Origin: CAIVAT01 sp037141055
GTDB taxonomy: Bacteria; Bacteroidota; Bacteroidia; Bacteroidales; FEN-979
Direction of reading: 5' to 3'
Length of the DNA stretch: 64,000 nt
NCBI GenBank assembly: GCA_037141055.1
Contig: JBAXDH010000001.1
Span: forward strand, 35,641 to 99,640
The notes under the pieces are model-generated. The model made no database searches, was not told where the DNA came from, and was given only the letters and a program-made list of their open reading frames with translations. Below are positions 14,227 through 22,375 of the stretch, in pieces (within the stretch, counting starts at the first letter, position 1; the number at the start of each line of letters is the position of its first letter). A program made the position numbers and the translations under genes.

Positions 14227-16737
14227 TTAGAAAGAAAATAGTAGCGACACGAATATTCCGAATTTTGAAACATGGCTGCGTGGAATGTCATGAAGATGGC
14301 TCATTCGCCAAACCGCGTCGATCTTGATGATCTTGAAAATATTTTCGATCCCGACCCCTGCCTCATAATAGGGCTTTTGTTCAAATGATCTCATGTTCCC
14401 GGGGAAAAGGGAGTACTGTGCATTTTGATCGCTCAGGGTTCCGTAAACAGCCCTGACATGAGCAACTTCACGCCATTTCAACTTGCGCAAAAGAGGGATT
14501 TTGTTGAACAGCAGGCCCCCGAAATGGTGGGTGTATACAGCGCTGATCCACGTGTCGCTGACAAATTCATAGTAGTTCATCAGGTTGGACGAACGGTCAT
14601 CATAGAAGAACGATTGATTCCCGTCATGAATTCTGAGCAGGGGATATGGCACAGTTCCCCATATTTTACCCGCCTCAATGATGTATTTTGACCATCCGAT
14701 GGTGGCAAAGTTAAACCACTGCGAACAATACAGCACCAGTTTCTGATATCCAAAATCACTTTTAAACGCATTGGGCATCCCGTAGGTATAACTTACCTGC
14801 ACGATGGGGTACGCCGAGCTGATGGTGACCCGGGTAAATGCAGCGGACACAAAACGTTCGTGAAAAGAAAATCTTGCATCGATTTGTATTTCAGAAGTGT
14901 AGATTGAATTCATAAACTCCGGAACGGCCCTGCTTTCAGGAAATATGACGAATTCGGTCGATCCGAGGGGAAAGAGTTCACGGTGAATCAGGTGGATCCT
15001 GTTAAGGAAACCGTTAAACCACTCGTGTTCATAGCAAACCTGGTATTCGCGCACCATGGTGAGCTTGTTGTTGGGGCCGCGGTGAAAGAGGGAGGAAAGG
15101 ATGTTGTCTGTCGCAAATGCGGTTGGGCTTGATCCAAGTTGCTCGATATCATATTTAAACCCGGCAGTAAGGTCGCGGCGGGGATTTTTGCTGAACATAT
15201 AAATTACGTCTCCGCCGTATTTAAACTTCCTGTCAAAGGTGCCATAGGCAAGATAGCCTTCAATCTGAATCTTTTTGCTGAACTTGTTGGAGGTGCGGAG
15301 TCCGAACCGAAATCGTGCGCCCTCCATGCTGTTGTAGCTGAACAGTTTGGCATACGGGCCGATTTCAACCTTTCCCCACTTGAGGTACCCGGTAAAGATT
15401 GCATAAATAACATCGATATAGGTTCTGAAAACAGGGATCGATTTTACGGAGTCCACCATGGAGTAAATGCTTTTCTCCCTGGTACTCAGCTTTTCCGGCC
15501 TCTTGTCGTCCCAGTATTCCTTCGATTTACCGGTCGACTCAGGGTCAATAAAGATGTTGGTGGCCCCGTGAAAAAAACGCTTGTCGCCGGGAATATCGAA
15601 CTGGAAATTTCTGTAAAACGAAGTACGGTGGCCGTAAAACCCCAGTGTTTTTTTTGCATCGTCAACAATGTTGAAATCGGCATTCAGCACATCCCGGGTA
15701 AGCATCCAGAACCGGTTGCCGGTCCATGTGAATTCCTGTTCAGTTTCGAGATCATTGATGAAGTTGACGTTGGCATCATCGGCAACGCGCATCCGGAATT
15801 TTTTTACGGCAAACGAAGTGTCATTGATCCAGAGATTTCCCGCGAAGGTTAATTCCTGTTTTCTCCGTGGTTTGAACATGATATGGTAACACCAGTTATT
15901 CCCGATGAAAGCGCTGTCGACAAGATACACCTTATAATAATCAATGGCAAAATCGGCCACGGGGCTTACGAAATTTTTCCCGAAAAGAGGGATGAAGTTC
16001 TTGTAAATGTCTACCTGTTCAGACAAATGACCCAGAAACTGGGAGACGCTTGCATTTTCAAACCCTGAAATCGATGATGCGGTGATAATCTCTTTCTTCG
16101 CCTGGGGCGATTTCCGGTAAAAAACGTCCGACATTGTTTCCGTGATCAGCACGGGGAGGAAAGATTTGCCGGTTAACGTGGATGTGTCCAGGTAATTCCA
16201 CACGAAGTCAAACTTCTTCAGCATCTTGCGGTTCCTGAAACGTTCACTGATGTTGTTGGCATCAATCTGAACTTTGGTGTAGGCTTCGTACTGGTATGTC
16301 TCGAATGATTTCAGGCAGTTTTTATCCTTGTTCCGGATGACTTTCTCTAAAAGTACCTCTGCCGGGTTGCCTTTGTATCTGATGGTTAATTCCGGAAGGT
16401 TGAAGTCTTGCGGCAGCAATTCGAAATTGATCGTTTGAAACTGCCCGGGTTGAATTTTTTTCGTGCTCGCATTATAACCAATGAGGAAAGCCTTGATGGA
16501 ATCGCTCTTTTGTTTGAATTCCAGGGCAAAATTCCCGTTAAAATCAGTAAGGGTTCCAACTGTCGAGCCTGCGATAATGATGTTGACAAACGGGATCGCC
16601 TCTTTCGACTGTCCGTCCCTGACCGAACCCATGATTTTTGTGACCTGGGCCGATGAAACGAACGGTATGAACAGGCAAAAGAAAACAGGGAAGACATAAG
16701 CCTTCCAGTTATAATATTCCTTCCCGCAGGATATCAT
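14227..16737 (-). CDS. DUF5686 outer-membrane protein with carboxypeptidase-like regulatory domain
   Basis: The 836-residue protein begins with a signal sequence (residues 13-30, cleavage near SSA/QVT). A CarboxypepD_reg-like domain follows (about 31-115; GSVRDGQSKEAIPFVNIIIA, STVGTLTDFNGNFAL). The long DUF5686 region comes next, and the last 350 residues look like beta-barrel strands ending in GIFVSLLFSF with a terminal Phe. DUF5686 proteins are widespread Bacteroidota outer-membrane proteins of unknown role. Its start overlaps the last 29 nt of kdsD and it precedes lptB, so translational coupling and a part in envelope assembly are likely (inference). Confidence 0.83.
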   Translation of the reverse strand: MISCGKEYYNWKAYVFPVFFCLFIPFVSSAQVTKIMGSVRDGQSKEAIPFVNIIIAGSTVGTLTDFNGNFALEFKQKSDSIKAFLIGYNASTKKIQPGQFQTINFELLPQDFNLPELTIRYKGNPAEVLLEKVIRNKDKNCLKSFETYQYEAYTKVQIDANNISERFRNRKMLKKFDFVWNYLDTSTLTGKSFLPVLITETMSDVFYRKSPQAKKEIITASSISGFENASVSQFLGHLSEQVDIYKNFIPLFGKNFVSPVADFAIDYYKVYLVDSAFIGNNWCYHIMFKPRRKQELTFAGNLWINDTSFAVKKFRMRVADDANVNFINDLETEQEFTWTGNRFWMLTRDVLNADFNIVDDAKKTLGFYGHRTSFYRNFQFDIPGDKRFFHGATNIFIDPESTGKSKEYWDDKRPEKLSTREKSIYSMVDSVKSIPVFRTYIDVIYAIFTGYLKWGKVEIGPYAKLFSYNSMEGARFRFGLRTSNKFSKKIQIEGYLAYGTFDRKFKYGGDVIYMFSKNPRRDLTAGFKYDIEQLGSSPTAFATDNILSSLFHRGPNNKLTMVREYQVCYEHEWFNGFLNRIHLIHRELFPLGSTEFVIFPESRAVPEFMNSIYTSEIQIDARFSFHERFVSAAFTRVTISSAYPIVQVSYTYGMPNAFKSDFGYQKLVLYCSQWFNFATIGWSKYIIEAGKIWGTVPYPLLRIHDGNQSFFYDDRSSNLMNYYEFVSDTWISAVYTHHFGGLLFNKIPLLRKLKWREVAHVRAVYGTLSDQNAQYSLFPGNMRSFEQKPYYEAGVGIENIFKIIKIDAVWRMSHLHDIPRSHVSKFGIFVSLLFSF

Positions 16738-17674
16738 GAAGATGGATTACGCCCAGGTATTTTTGTTTGTCCACCACCAGAAGCTGGGTGATGTTGTTTT
16801 CGCGCATGATGCTCAGCGCATTTACGGCCAGCGTACCCGAAGCAATGGTGCGCGGGTTTTTTGTCATGATGTCGGAGGCTTTCAGGATGCTGATATCCTT
16901 GTTTTTTTCAAGCATCCGGCGCAGGTCCCCGTCGGTGATGATCCCAAGCAGCGTCCTGCCTTTCAGGACAGCGGTAGCTCCCAAACGGCTGGAGGATATT
17001 TCGATGATCACTTTATGAATGTCGTCATTATGCCTGACCTGCGGTGCCCTGTTCCCCGGGCAGAGATCGCCTACTTTCAGGTAAAGCTGTCTCCCGATCG
17101 CACCGCCCGGATGCAGTTTTGCAAAATCACCGGAGGTGAACCCGCGGGCTTCCAGCAAACATACAGCCAACGCATCACCCATAACCATCTGGGCGGTAGT
17201 GCTCGAAGTAGGGGCCAGGTTATTCGGACAGGCTTCTTTCGACACGGTTGCGTTGATTACATGGTCAGCATGCCGGGCAAGGAAAGAATCTTTTTTTCCT
17301 GCCATGGCAATCAGGGAACTGCCAAACTCTTTAAGCAGGGGGACAAGGATTTTGATTTCGGGCGTTTCGCCGCTGTTGGAGATGCAAATCACAACATCGC
17401 CTTTCTGGATCATACCCAGGTCGCCATGGATCGCATCGGCAGCATGCAAAAAACTGGCCGGGGTTCCGGTGGAATTCAGGGTTGCCACAATTTTCTGCCC
17501 GATAATGGCACTTTTGCCGATTCCGGTCACAATCACCCGGCCTTTGCATTTAAGGATCAGATCAACACAATTTAGAAAATCAACATCCACCGATTTTGTT
17601 AATTTTGCGATTGCGGCTGCTTCATCCTTAATTGTATTGATGGCAACGGCTTTTAATGCGGTACTATTTTTCAA
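16709..17674 (-). CDS. kdsD: D-arabinose-5-phosphate isomerase (KpsF/GutQ/KdsD family)
   Basis: The enzyme interconverts ribulose-5-phosphate and arabinose-5-phosphate, the first step of Kdo synthesis for LPS. The 321-residue protein has an N-terminal SIS sugar-isomerase domain (GIGKSAIIGQKIVATLNSTG, FLHAADAIHGDLGM, ISNSGETPEI, APTSSTTAQMVMGDALAVCL) and a C-terminal pair of CBS domains (residues about 200-321; LGIITDGDLRR, YLGVIHLHDIL). No ATG is present near the expected N-terminus; a TTG at 17672-17674 is the apparent start. Its end overlaps the DUF5686 gene. The divergent neighbour is recQ. Confidence 0.92.
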   Translation of the reverse strand: MKNSTALKAVAINTIKDEAAAIAKLTKSVDVDFLNCVDLILKCKGRVIVTGIGKSAIIGQKIVATLNSTGTPASFLHAADAIHGDLGMIQKGDVVICISNSGETPEIKILVPLLKEFGSSLIAMAGKKDSFLARHADHVINATVSKEACPNNLAPTSSTTAQMVMGDALAVCLLEARGFTSGDFAKLHPGGAIGRQLYLKVGDLCPGNRAPQVRHNDDIHKVIIEISSSRLGATAVLKGRTLLGIITDGDLRRMLEKNKDISILKASDIMTKNPRTIASGTLAVNALSIMRENNITQLLVVDKQKYLGVIHLHDILREGIL

Positions 17675-17696
17675 CGCACAATTTTTTTTAAAAAAA

Positions 17697-17730
17697 TTTG
17701 TTTAATTCCAAACGTTTATACTTACATTTG
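17697..17730 (+). promoter_or_regulatory. promoter for recQ (-33 TTTG, -7 TACATTTG)
   Basis: TTTG (17697-17700) and TACATTTG (17723-17730) are 22 nt apart, a full match to the Bacteroidota promoter layout. The recQ ATG is 73 nt downstream. Confidence 0.65.
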
Positions 17731-17772
17731 TATATAGGCGCGGTAAAAAGTTACAGATCATCCTGCCCAGAA

Positions 17773-17801
17773 CAAAAGTACTAAAATAAATCCAAGTCAA
17801 A
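17773..17801 (-). promoter_or_regulatory. possible promoter for the kdsD operon
   Basis: On the minus strand TTTG (17798-17801) is followed after 17 nt by TACTTTTG (17773-17780). It would give a leader of about 95 nt before the TTG start of kdsD. It is weaker than the recQ promoter and overlaps it in the opposite direction. Confidence 0.35.
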
Positions 17802-17803
17802 AA

Positions 17804-20005
17804 ATGGCGGCCAGCAAGGACGAGCATCAGTTGCATGAAGTATTGAAGAAAGTGTTTGGTTATGATAGCTTTAAGGGAAATCAGGAAGCCATAATTCGGA
17901 GTGTTTTAGCCAATAACGATACTTTTGTCATCATGCCTACGGGTGGTGGTAAATCGTTATGTTACCAGCTTCCCGCCATGATGAAACCCGGAACGGCCAT
18001 CATCGTTTCCCCGTTGATCGCCCTGATGAAGAACCAGGTTGATTCCATCAGGAGTTTCGGCACCGAGAACAATGTCGCTCATTTTATGAATTCTTCGCTT
18101 ACCAAGCAGGAAATCATGCAGGTAAAGCAGGACATTGTGGACGGCAACACCAAGTTGCTCTATGTGGCACCCGAAACCATCACAAAGGAAGAAAATATTG
18201 AATTTCTCCAGAATATCCAGATTTCATTTTATGCCATCGATGAGGCACACTGCATTTCGGAATGGGGGCACGACTTCAGGCCGGAATACCGGAGGCTGCG
18301 GCCGATTATAGATGCCATCGGGCAAAAGGTTCCGGTCATTGCCCTCACGGCTACCGCCACACCGAAAGTTCAGCAGGACATTCAGAAAAACCTGAACATG
18401 CTCGATGCATCGGTCTTCCTCTCTTCTTTCAACCGGCCAAACCTCTATTATGAAGTCAGGGCAAAATCAAAGAACGTAACCAAGGATGTCATCAAGTTTA
18501 TCAAAGGTCACGCAGGGAAATCTGGCATTGTTTACTGCCTCAGCCGGAAAAAAGTTGAGGAATTGTCTGAGAGTTTTGTCGTCAACGGGATAAAAGCGCT
18601 TCCATACCATGCCGGGCTGGATGCTTCAACCCGCCGCCAGAACCAGGATAAATTTCTCATGGAGGAGGTGGACGTCATCGTAGCGACCATCGCTTTCGGG
18701 ATGGGGATCGACAAACCCGATGTTCGGTTTGTGATTCACTACGACATGCCCAAGAGCCTCGAGGGTTACTACCAGGAAACAGGCCGCAGCGGGCGCGATG
18801 ACGGCGAAGGCAATTGCATAGCTTTTTACAGCTATGATGATATCCAGAAACTGGAAAAGTTTTTAAAAGGAAAAGCGGTGGCCGAGCAGGAAATTGCAAA
18901 GCAACTGCTGATGGAAACGGTATCCTACAGCGAATCTTCTGTTTGCCGCCGTAAACAACTGCTACATTATTTCGGAGAGATCTACACTGAAGATAACTGC
19001 CAGAACTGCGACAACTGTATGCATCCAAAGAAAAAATTTGAAGGAAAGCAATATGTCCAGCTTGTCCTCGAAACCGTGATGGCTGTAAAGCAGCAATTCA
19101 AAAACAAGCACATCATCAACATCATCCTCGGGAAAAGCGCTGCCACGATCAAATCCTATAAACACAACAAACTGGATGCTTTCGGAAAGGGATCCGACCA
19201 CGACGAAAAATTCTGGAATGCGGTTATACGGCAAACACTGATTGAACGCCTTCTCACAAAAGATATCGAAAACTACGGCCTGCTGAAGATCAGCCCTGAA
19301 GGAACCGAATTTCTTAAAAATCCGCGGTCCATCATGCTGGTCGACGATCACGATTTTGAAAATCCGGAGGAAGAGGAACTTTTTGAAGCGCTCGGCTCTA
19401 AAAGCAGCACGGCCGATAAAACGCTGTTTGCCCTTCTCAAGGACCTGCGCAAGGAAATCGCCCGCAAAGAGAAACTGCCCCCGTTTGTCATATTCCAGGA
19501 TCCGTCGCTCGAAGACATGGCCATTCAGTACCCCATCACCGTTGATGAACTGAAGCAGATCACCGGCGTGGGTTCGGGAAAGGCACTGAAATACGGCAAG
19601 CCTTTTCTGTCATTGATCAAGGAATATGTCGAAGAAAACGAAATTATCCGCCCGATGGACATGGTTGTCAAGTCGGTCGTGAATAAATCAGGGATTAAAG
19701 TCTTTATCATACAAAGCATCGACCGCAAAGTTGCCCTCGAAGACATTGCGCTTGCAAAAAACCTCAGTTTCGAAGAGTTGATTACCGAAATCGAGAGTAT
19801 CGTCGGGTCAGGGACCAGAATCGACATCAACTACTACATTGATGAATTCGTTGACCCGTACCACCAGGAAGAGATCTTCGAATACTTCCGGAAGGCTGAA
19901 TCCGATTCCATCGAGGAGGCGCTGAAAGAATTGGGTGAAGATGAATTCACGGAAGAGGAAATCAGGTTGATGCGCATTAAATTCATGTCAGAACTAGGAA
20001 ATTAA
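17804..20005 (+). CDS. recQ: ATP-dependent DNA helicase RecQ
   Basis: RecQ is a 3'-to-5' helicase for recombination repair. The 733-residue protein has helicase motifs MPTGGGKSLCYQLPA (Walker A), AIDEAHCISEWGHDFRPEY (motif II plus the RecQ aromatic loop), ALTATATPKVQQDI, and IVYCLSRKKVEELS. ATIAFGMGIDKPDVR and YYQETGRSGRDDGEG complete the set. A zinc-binding region with four Cys (VCRRKQLLHYF, NCQNCDNC) and a winged helix follow, then an HRDC domain (about 530-610) and a C-terminal helix-turn-helix-like extension of about 115 residues, normal in Bacteroidota. It is 9 nt upstream of the OmpH-like gene, so the three plus-strand genes may share a transcript. Confidence 0.95.
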   Translation: MAASKDEHQLHEVLKKVFGYDSFKGNQEAIIRSVLANNDTFVIMPTGGGKSLCYQLPAMMKPGTAIIVSPLIALMKNQVDSIRSFGTENNVAHFMNSSLTKQEIMQVKQDIVDGNTKLLYVAPETITKEENIEFLQNIQISFYAIDEAHCISEWGHDFRPEYRRLRPIIDAIGQKVPVIALTATATPKVQQDIQKNLNMLDASVFLSSFNRPNLYYEVRAKSKNVTKDVIKFIKGHAGKSGIVYCLSRKKVEELSESFVVNGIKALPYHAGLDASTRRQNQDKFLMEEVDVIVATIAFGMGIDKPDVRFVIHYDMPKSLEGYYQETGRSGRDDGEGNCIAFYSYDDIQKLEKFLKGKAVAEQEIAKQLLMETVSYSESSVCRRKQLLHYFGEIYTEDNCQNCDNCMHPKKKFEGKQYVQLVLETVMAVKQQFKNKHIINIILGKSAATIKSYKHNKLDAFGKGSDHDEKFWNAVIRQTLIERLLTKDIENYGLLKISPEGTEFLKNPRSIMLVDDHDFENPEEEELFEALGSKSSTADKTLFALLKDLRKEIARKEKLPPFVIFQDPSLEDMAIQYPITVDELKQITGVGSGKALKYGKPFLSLIKEYVEENEIIRPMDMVVKSVVNKSGIKVFIIQSIDRKVALEDIALAKNLSFEELITEIESIVGSGTRIDINYYIDEFVDPYHQEEIFEYFRKAESDSIEEALKELGEDEFTEEEIRLMRIKFMSELGN

Positions 20006-20014
20006 TCACAAACC

Positions 20015-20692
20015 ATGCAAGAAGAAACCATTACAAGTCCTGTGGAGAACCAGGAACCGGCTCCCCGTAAAACGAATTCATCATTTTTTGTATTCAACTT
20101 CAACACTGTCCTGGGACTTTTCCTGCTGGCAGGCTTGATAGTGCTGTATTTCCTTCATTTTTCCGGGCGCAGCTCTTCCTCGACGGTTGCGCCACTTACA
20201 ATTCAGAAAGCGTCAGGAAGCCCGCTCTCCGTGGTTTTTGTGAATATCGACAGCCTGAATACACATTATGAATATGTGAAAATTCTTCGCAACGACCTCG
20301 AAAGTACGGGGAAGAGGCTCCAGACGGAAGTGCTGTCTGAGCAGTCTGCCCTGGAAAAGGAGGCAAATGAATTCCAGCGGCAGGTGGCGGCCAATATTAT
20401 TCCAGAAGAAAAGGCGAAACTGATGTACGAGCAGCTGATGCAAAAGCAACAGGCTCTCATGCAGAAGAAAGAGCACTACACCCAGCAGGTTGCCGACCAG
20501 GAGATGAGCATGAACCTGCGCCTGGTCGACAGCGTGACGGCTTTCCTGAAACGGTTCAACCGTCAGTACAAGTTCGATTACATCATGGGTTTCAAAGCCG
20601 GAGGGGAAATCTTAATCTCCAACGATACCCTCGATATCACAAAATCGGTTCTTGAAGAACTGAACAAAGAATACCACCAAAGAAAGAAATGA
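20015..20692 (+). CDS. OmpH/Skp-like periplasmic protein with N-terminal membrane anchor
   Basis: The 225-residue protein has a charged N-terminus, one membrane segment (TVLGLFLLAGLIVLYFLHF, about residues 30-48), and the Skp/OmpH strand VVFVNIDSLNTHYEYVKILR. A coiled-coil arm of about 80 residues with many Gln/Glu/Lys comes next, then a closing strand YKFDYIMGFKAGGEILIS. Skp-like chaperones hold unfolded outer-membrane proteins in the periplasm. Unlike classical Skp the domain appears to be membrane tethered rather than released. It lies between recQ and a DUF4296 gene with which it overlaps by four bases (ATGA). Confidence 0.8.
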   Translation: MQEETITSPVENQEPAPRKTNSSFFVFNFNTVLGLFLLAGLIVLYFLHFSGRSSSSTVAPLTIQKASGSPLSVVFVNIDSLNTHYEYVKILRNDLESTGKRLQTEVLSEQSALEKEANEFQRQVAANIIPEEKAKLMYEQLMQKQQALMQKKEHYTQQVADQEMSMNLRLVDSVTAFLKRFNRQYKFDYIMGFKAGGEILISNDTLDITKSVLEELNKEYHQRKK

Positions 20693-21069
20693 GATTTACC
20701 TTGCGTTTCCTGGTTTTATTCATGGCTGTTGCCGTGCTTTTTGCATGCAGGGAGAAAAAGGAACTGTCTGTTGTGCCGGTTACGGTGCCTGCCGATTCGC
20801 TTATTTCGGGTGAAACCATGATTCTGATCATTGCCGATATGCATGTTGCGGATGCCGCGATGATGCTCGCAAGGGACGCTGATGCCGATCCCGACAAAGA
20901 CCAGGGATTTTATTACATGGGAATATTCCGCAAATACCGCATCAGTCCTGCCAGGTATGATATGAATGTGTCATATTACCGTCAGAACCCGGAAAACTTT
21001 GCGAAAATGTATGAGAAAGTAATCGAAGTACTGGAGAACCGGGCGAAATTCTGTGCCCGCAAAAAATAA
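20689..21069 (+). CDS. DUF4296 lipoprotein
   Basis: The 126-residue protein has a lipoprotein signal ending AVAVLFAC with Cys20 as the lipidated residue. The DUF4296 domain follows: LIIADMHVADAAMML, YYMGIFRKYRISPARYDMNVSYYRQNPENFAKMYEKVIEVLE. The family is restricted to Bacteroidota and has no known function. It starts inside the OmpH-like stop codon (overlap ATGA), which suggests coupled translation and a shared periplasmic role. Its stop abuts the stop codon of the convergent lipoprotein gene. Confidence 0.87.
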   Translation: MRFTLRFLVLFMAVAVLFACREKKELSVVPVTVPADSLISGETMILIIADMHVADAAMMLARDADADPDKDQGFYYMGIFRKYRISPARYDMNVSYYRQNPENFAKMYEKVIEVLENRAKFCARKK

Positions 21070-21486
21070 TTACAGCTTCGTATACGTTGCCACCGCGTGA
21101 ATGAGGTTTGCCCCGTCATCCAGCGTGTAATTCCACGTAATTTTTGTCCCAACAAGGCCCCCCGATCCGTTAATTTTAATATTCGTCCCAATGATCTGGT
21201 CGGGATCAAGAAGGATCGTGGTTCCGGTCACCTCTGCCCCGGCAGGCAGACTGGCCGCCCCAGTGCCGGCAAAGTTGTAAATGAATACCCCGGTTGAAGA
21301 TACCGGATCGGCCGTTATATTCACCTCGTATGTGAGTTTGGTCCAGGTTTCGGTTACACTCCATTTCCCCAGAAATGCGGCGCGTGCTCCGGCATCGGGC
21401 GTTGGATCCGCACTCTTTGCGCAACCGGAGAATATAATGGCCATAGCCAGCACCAGGGTTGAAAGAATTATCTTCATGGGTTTCAT
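21070..21486 (-). CDS. small lipoprotein, unknown function
   Basis: The 138-residue protein has a lipobox IIFSGC (Cys22) after a hydrophobic signal, then a Pro/Asp-rich spacer and a beta-rich domain starting FLGKWSVTETWTKLTYEVNI. The pattern resembles lipocalin-like Bacteroidota lipoproteins, but I cannot assign a family. The ATG at 21486 (or 21477, three codons on) gives a proper signal; the longer frame adds a non-hydrophobic leader overlapping deoC. It lies 40 nt downstream of deoC on the same strand. Confidence 0.7.
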   Translation of the reverse strand: MKPMKIILSTLVLAMAIIFSGCAKSADPTPDAGARAAFLGKWSVTETWTKLTYEVNITADPVSSTGVFIYNFAGTGAASLPAGAEVTGTTILLDPDQIIGTNIKINGSGGLVGTKITWNYTLDDGANLIHAVATYTKL

Positions 21487-21526
21487 TTTAAATTGATTGA
21501 CTGCCTGTCCTGGACGGGTTTTGAGG

Positions 21527-22363
21527 TTAAATATATTCTGCAATGCGATCTGCCAGCCGGCTCGCGCCGATCCTGAATAATTCCGGCTTCAGCCATTCTT
21601 CCCCAAGGATGCTTTTTACCAGCCAGTAATAGTTGAGCGCTTTTTCGGGATCGGCGATGCCTCCGGCAGGTTTGATCCCGATTTGCTTCCCGGTCCTGCG
21701 GTGATATTCGCCGATGATCCTGAGCATCACAAAAACAGCCTCTTCCGTTGCTGCAGGAGTAATCTTGCCTGTGCTGGTTTTAATGAAGTCGGCACCGGCT
21801 TCAATCGCTATTTCACTTGCCCTGGCGATATTTTCAGGTGTCTGCAACTCCCCGGTCTCCAGGATCACTTTCAAGGTTTTCTGGCTGACCAGCTCGCGCA
21901 TGGCATCAAGTTCGCGAAATAAACGATGGTATTCCCTGGCGAGAAAAGTGCCGCGTGAGATCACCACGTCAATTTCATCAGCACCTTCGCCTATGGCATA
22001 CCTGATTTCTTCCAGTTTGACGGAAATCGGCATTTGCCCGCTTGGGAAAGCAGCCGCGGTGGTGGCTACTTTGATCGGAGTGCCTTTCAACGCCTGTTTT
22101 GCAACACCTATGAAAGGCGGATAAATACACACTGCGGCGGGATATGGCAGCCCCTTTTCTCCGAAAGAAATGGCTTTTTCGCAAAGCAATTGAATCTTTG
22201 CCGGGTTGTCTGAGCCTTCCAGGGAAGTATAATCCATGCAGGAAAAGATGGTGCGCAATGCCTCTTTGCTGTTTTCAACAGCCGGCCTGCTGCCGAGGAT
22301 TGCAAGGACATCTTCAGGAATGTCGATGAAGGAGATGCCGGATAGCAATGAAAAAGTGAACAT
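21527..22363 (-). CDS. deoC: deoxyribose-phosphate aldolase
   Basis: DeoC cleaves 2-deoxyribose-5-phosphate to glyceraldehyde-3-phosphate and acetaldehyde. Family marks in this 278-residue protein are CMDYTSLEGSDNPAKI near residue 42, VATTAAAFPSGQ, ADEIDVVISRG, LKVILETGEL (catalytic Lys), GADFIKTSTGK (Schiff-base Lys) and IGIKPAGGI. It is about 50 residues longer than E. coli-type short forms at the N-terminus. It lies 12 nt downstream of the TonB receptor gene, which is a metabolic mismatch, so co-transcription may simply be read-through. Confidence 0.92.
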   Translation of the reverse strand: MFTFSLLSGISFIDIPEDVLAILGSRPAVENSKEALRTIFSCMDYTSLEGSDNPAKIQLLCEKAISFGEKGLPYPAAVCIYPPFIGVAKQALKGTPIKVATTAAAFPSGQMPISVKLEEIRYAIGEGADEIDVVISRGTFLAREYHRLFRELDAMRELVSQKTLKVILETGELQTPENIARASEIAIEAGADFIKTSTGKITPAATEEAVFVMLRIIGEYHRRTGKQIGIKPAGGIADPEKALNYYWLVKSILGEEWLKPELFRIGASRLADRIAEYI

Positions 22364-22375
22364 CGTGCGCTGCGT

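Noticed and set aside
16736..17575. 279-residue plus-strand frame opposite kdsD
   Set aside because: Antisense shadow of a gene with clear SIS and CBS domains.
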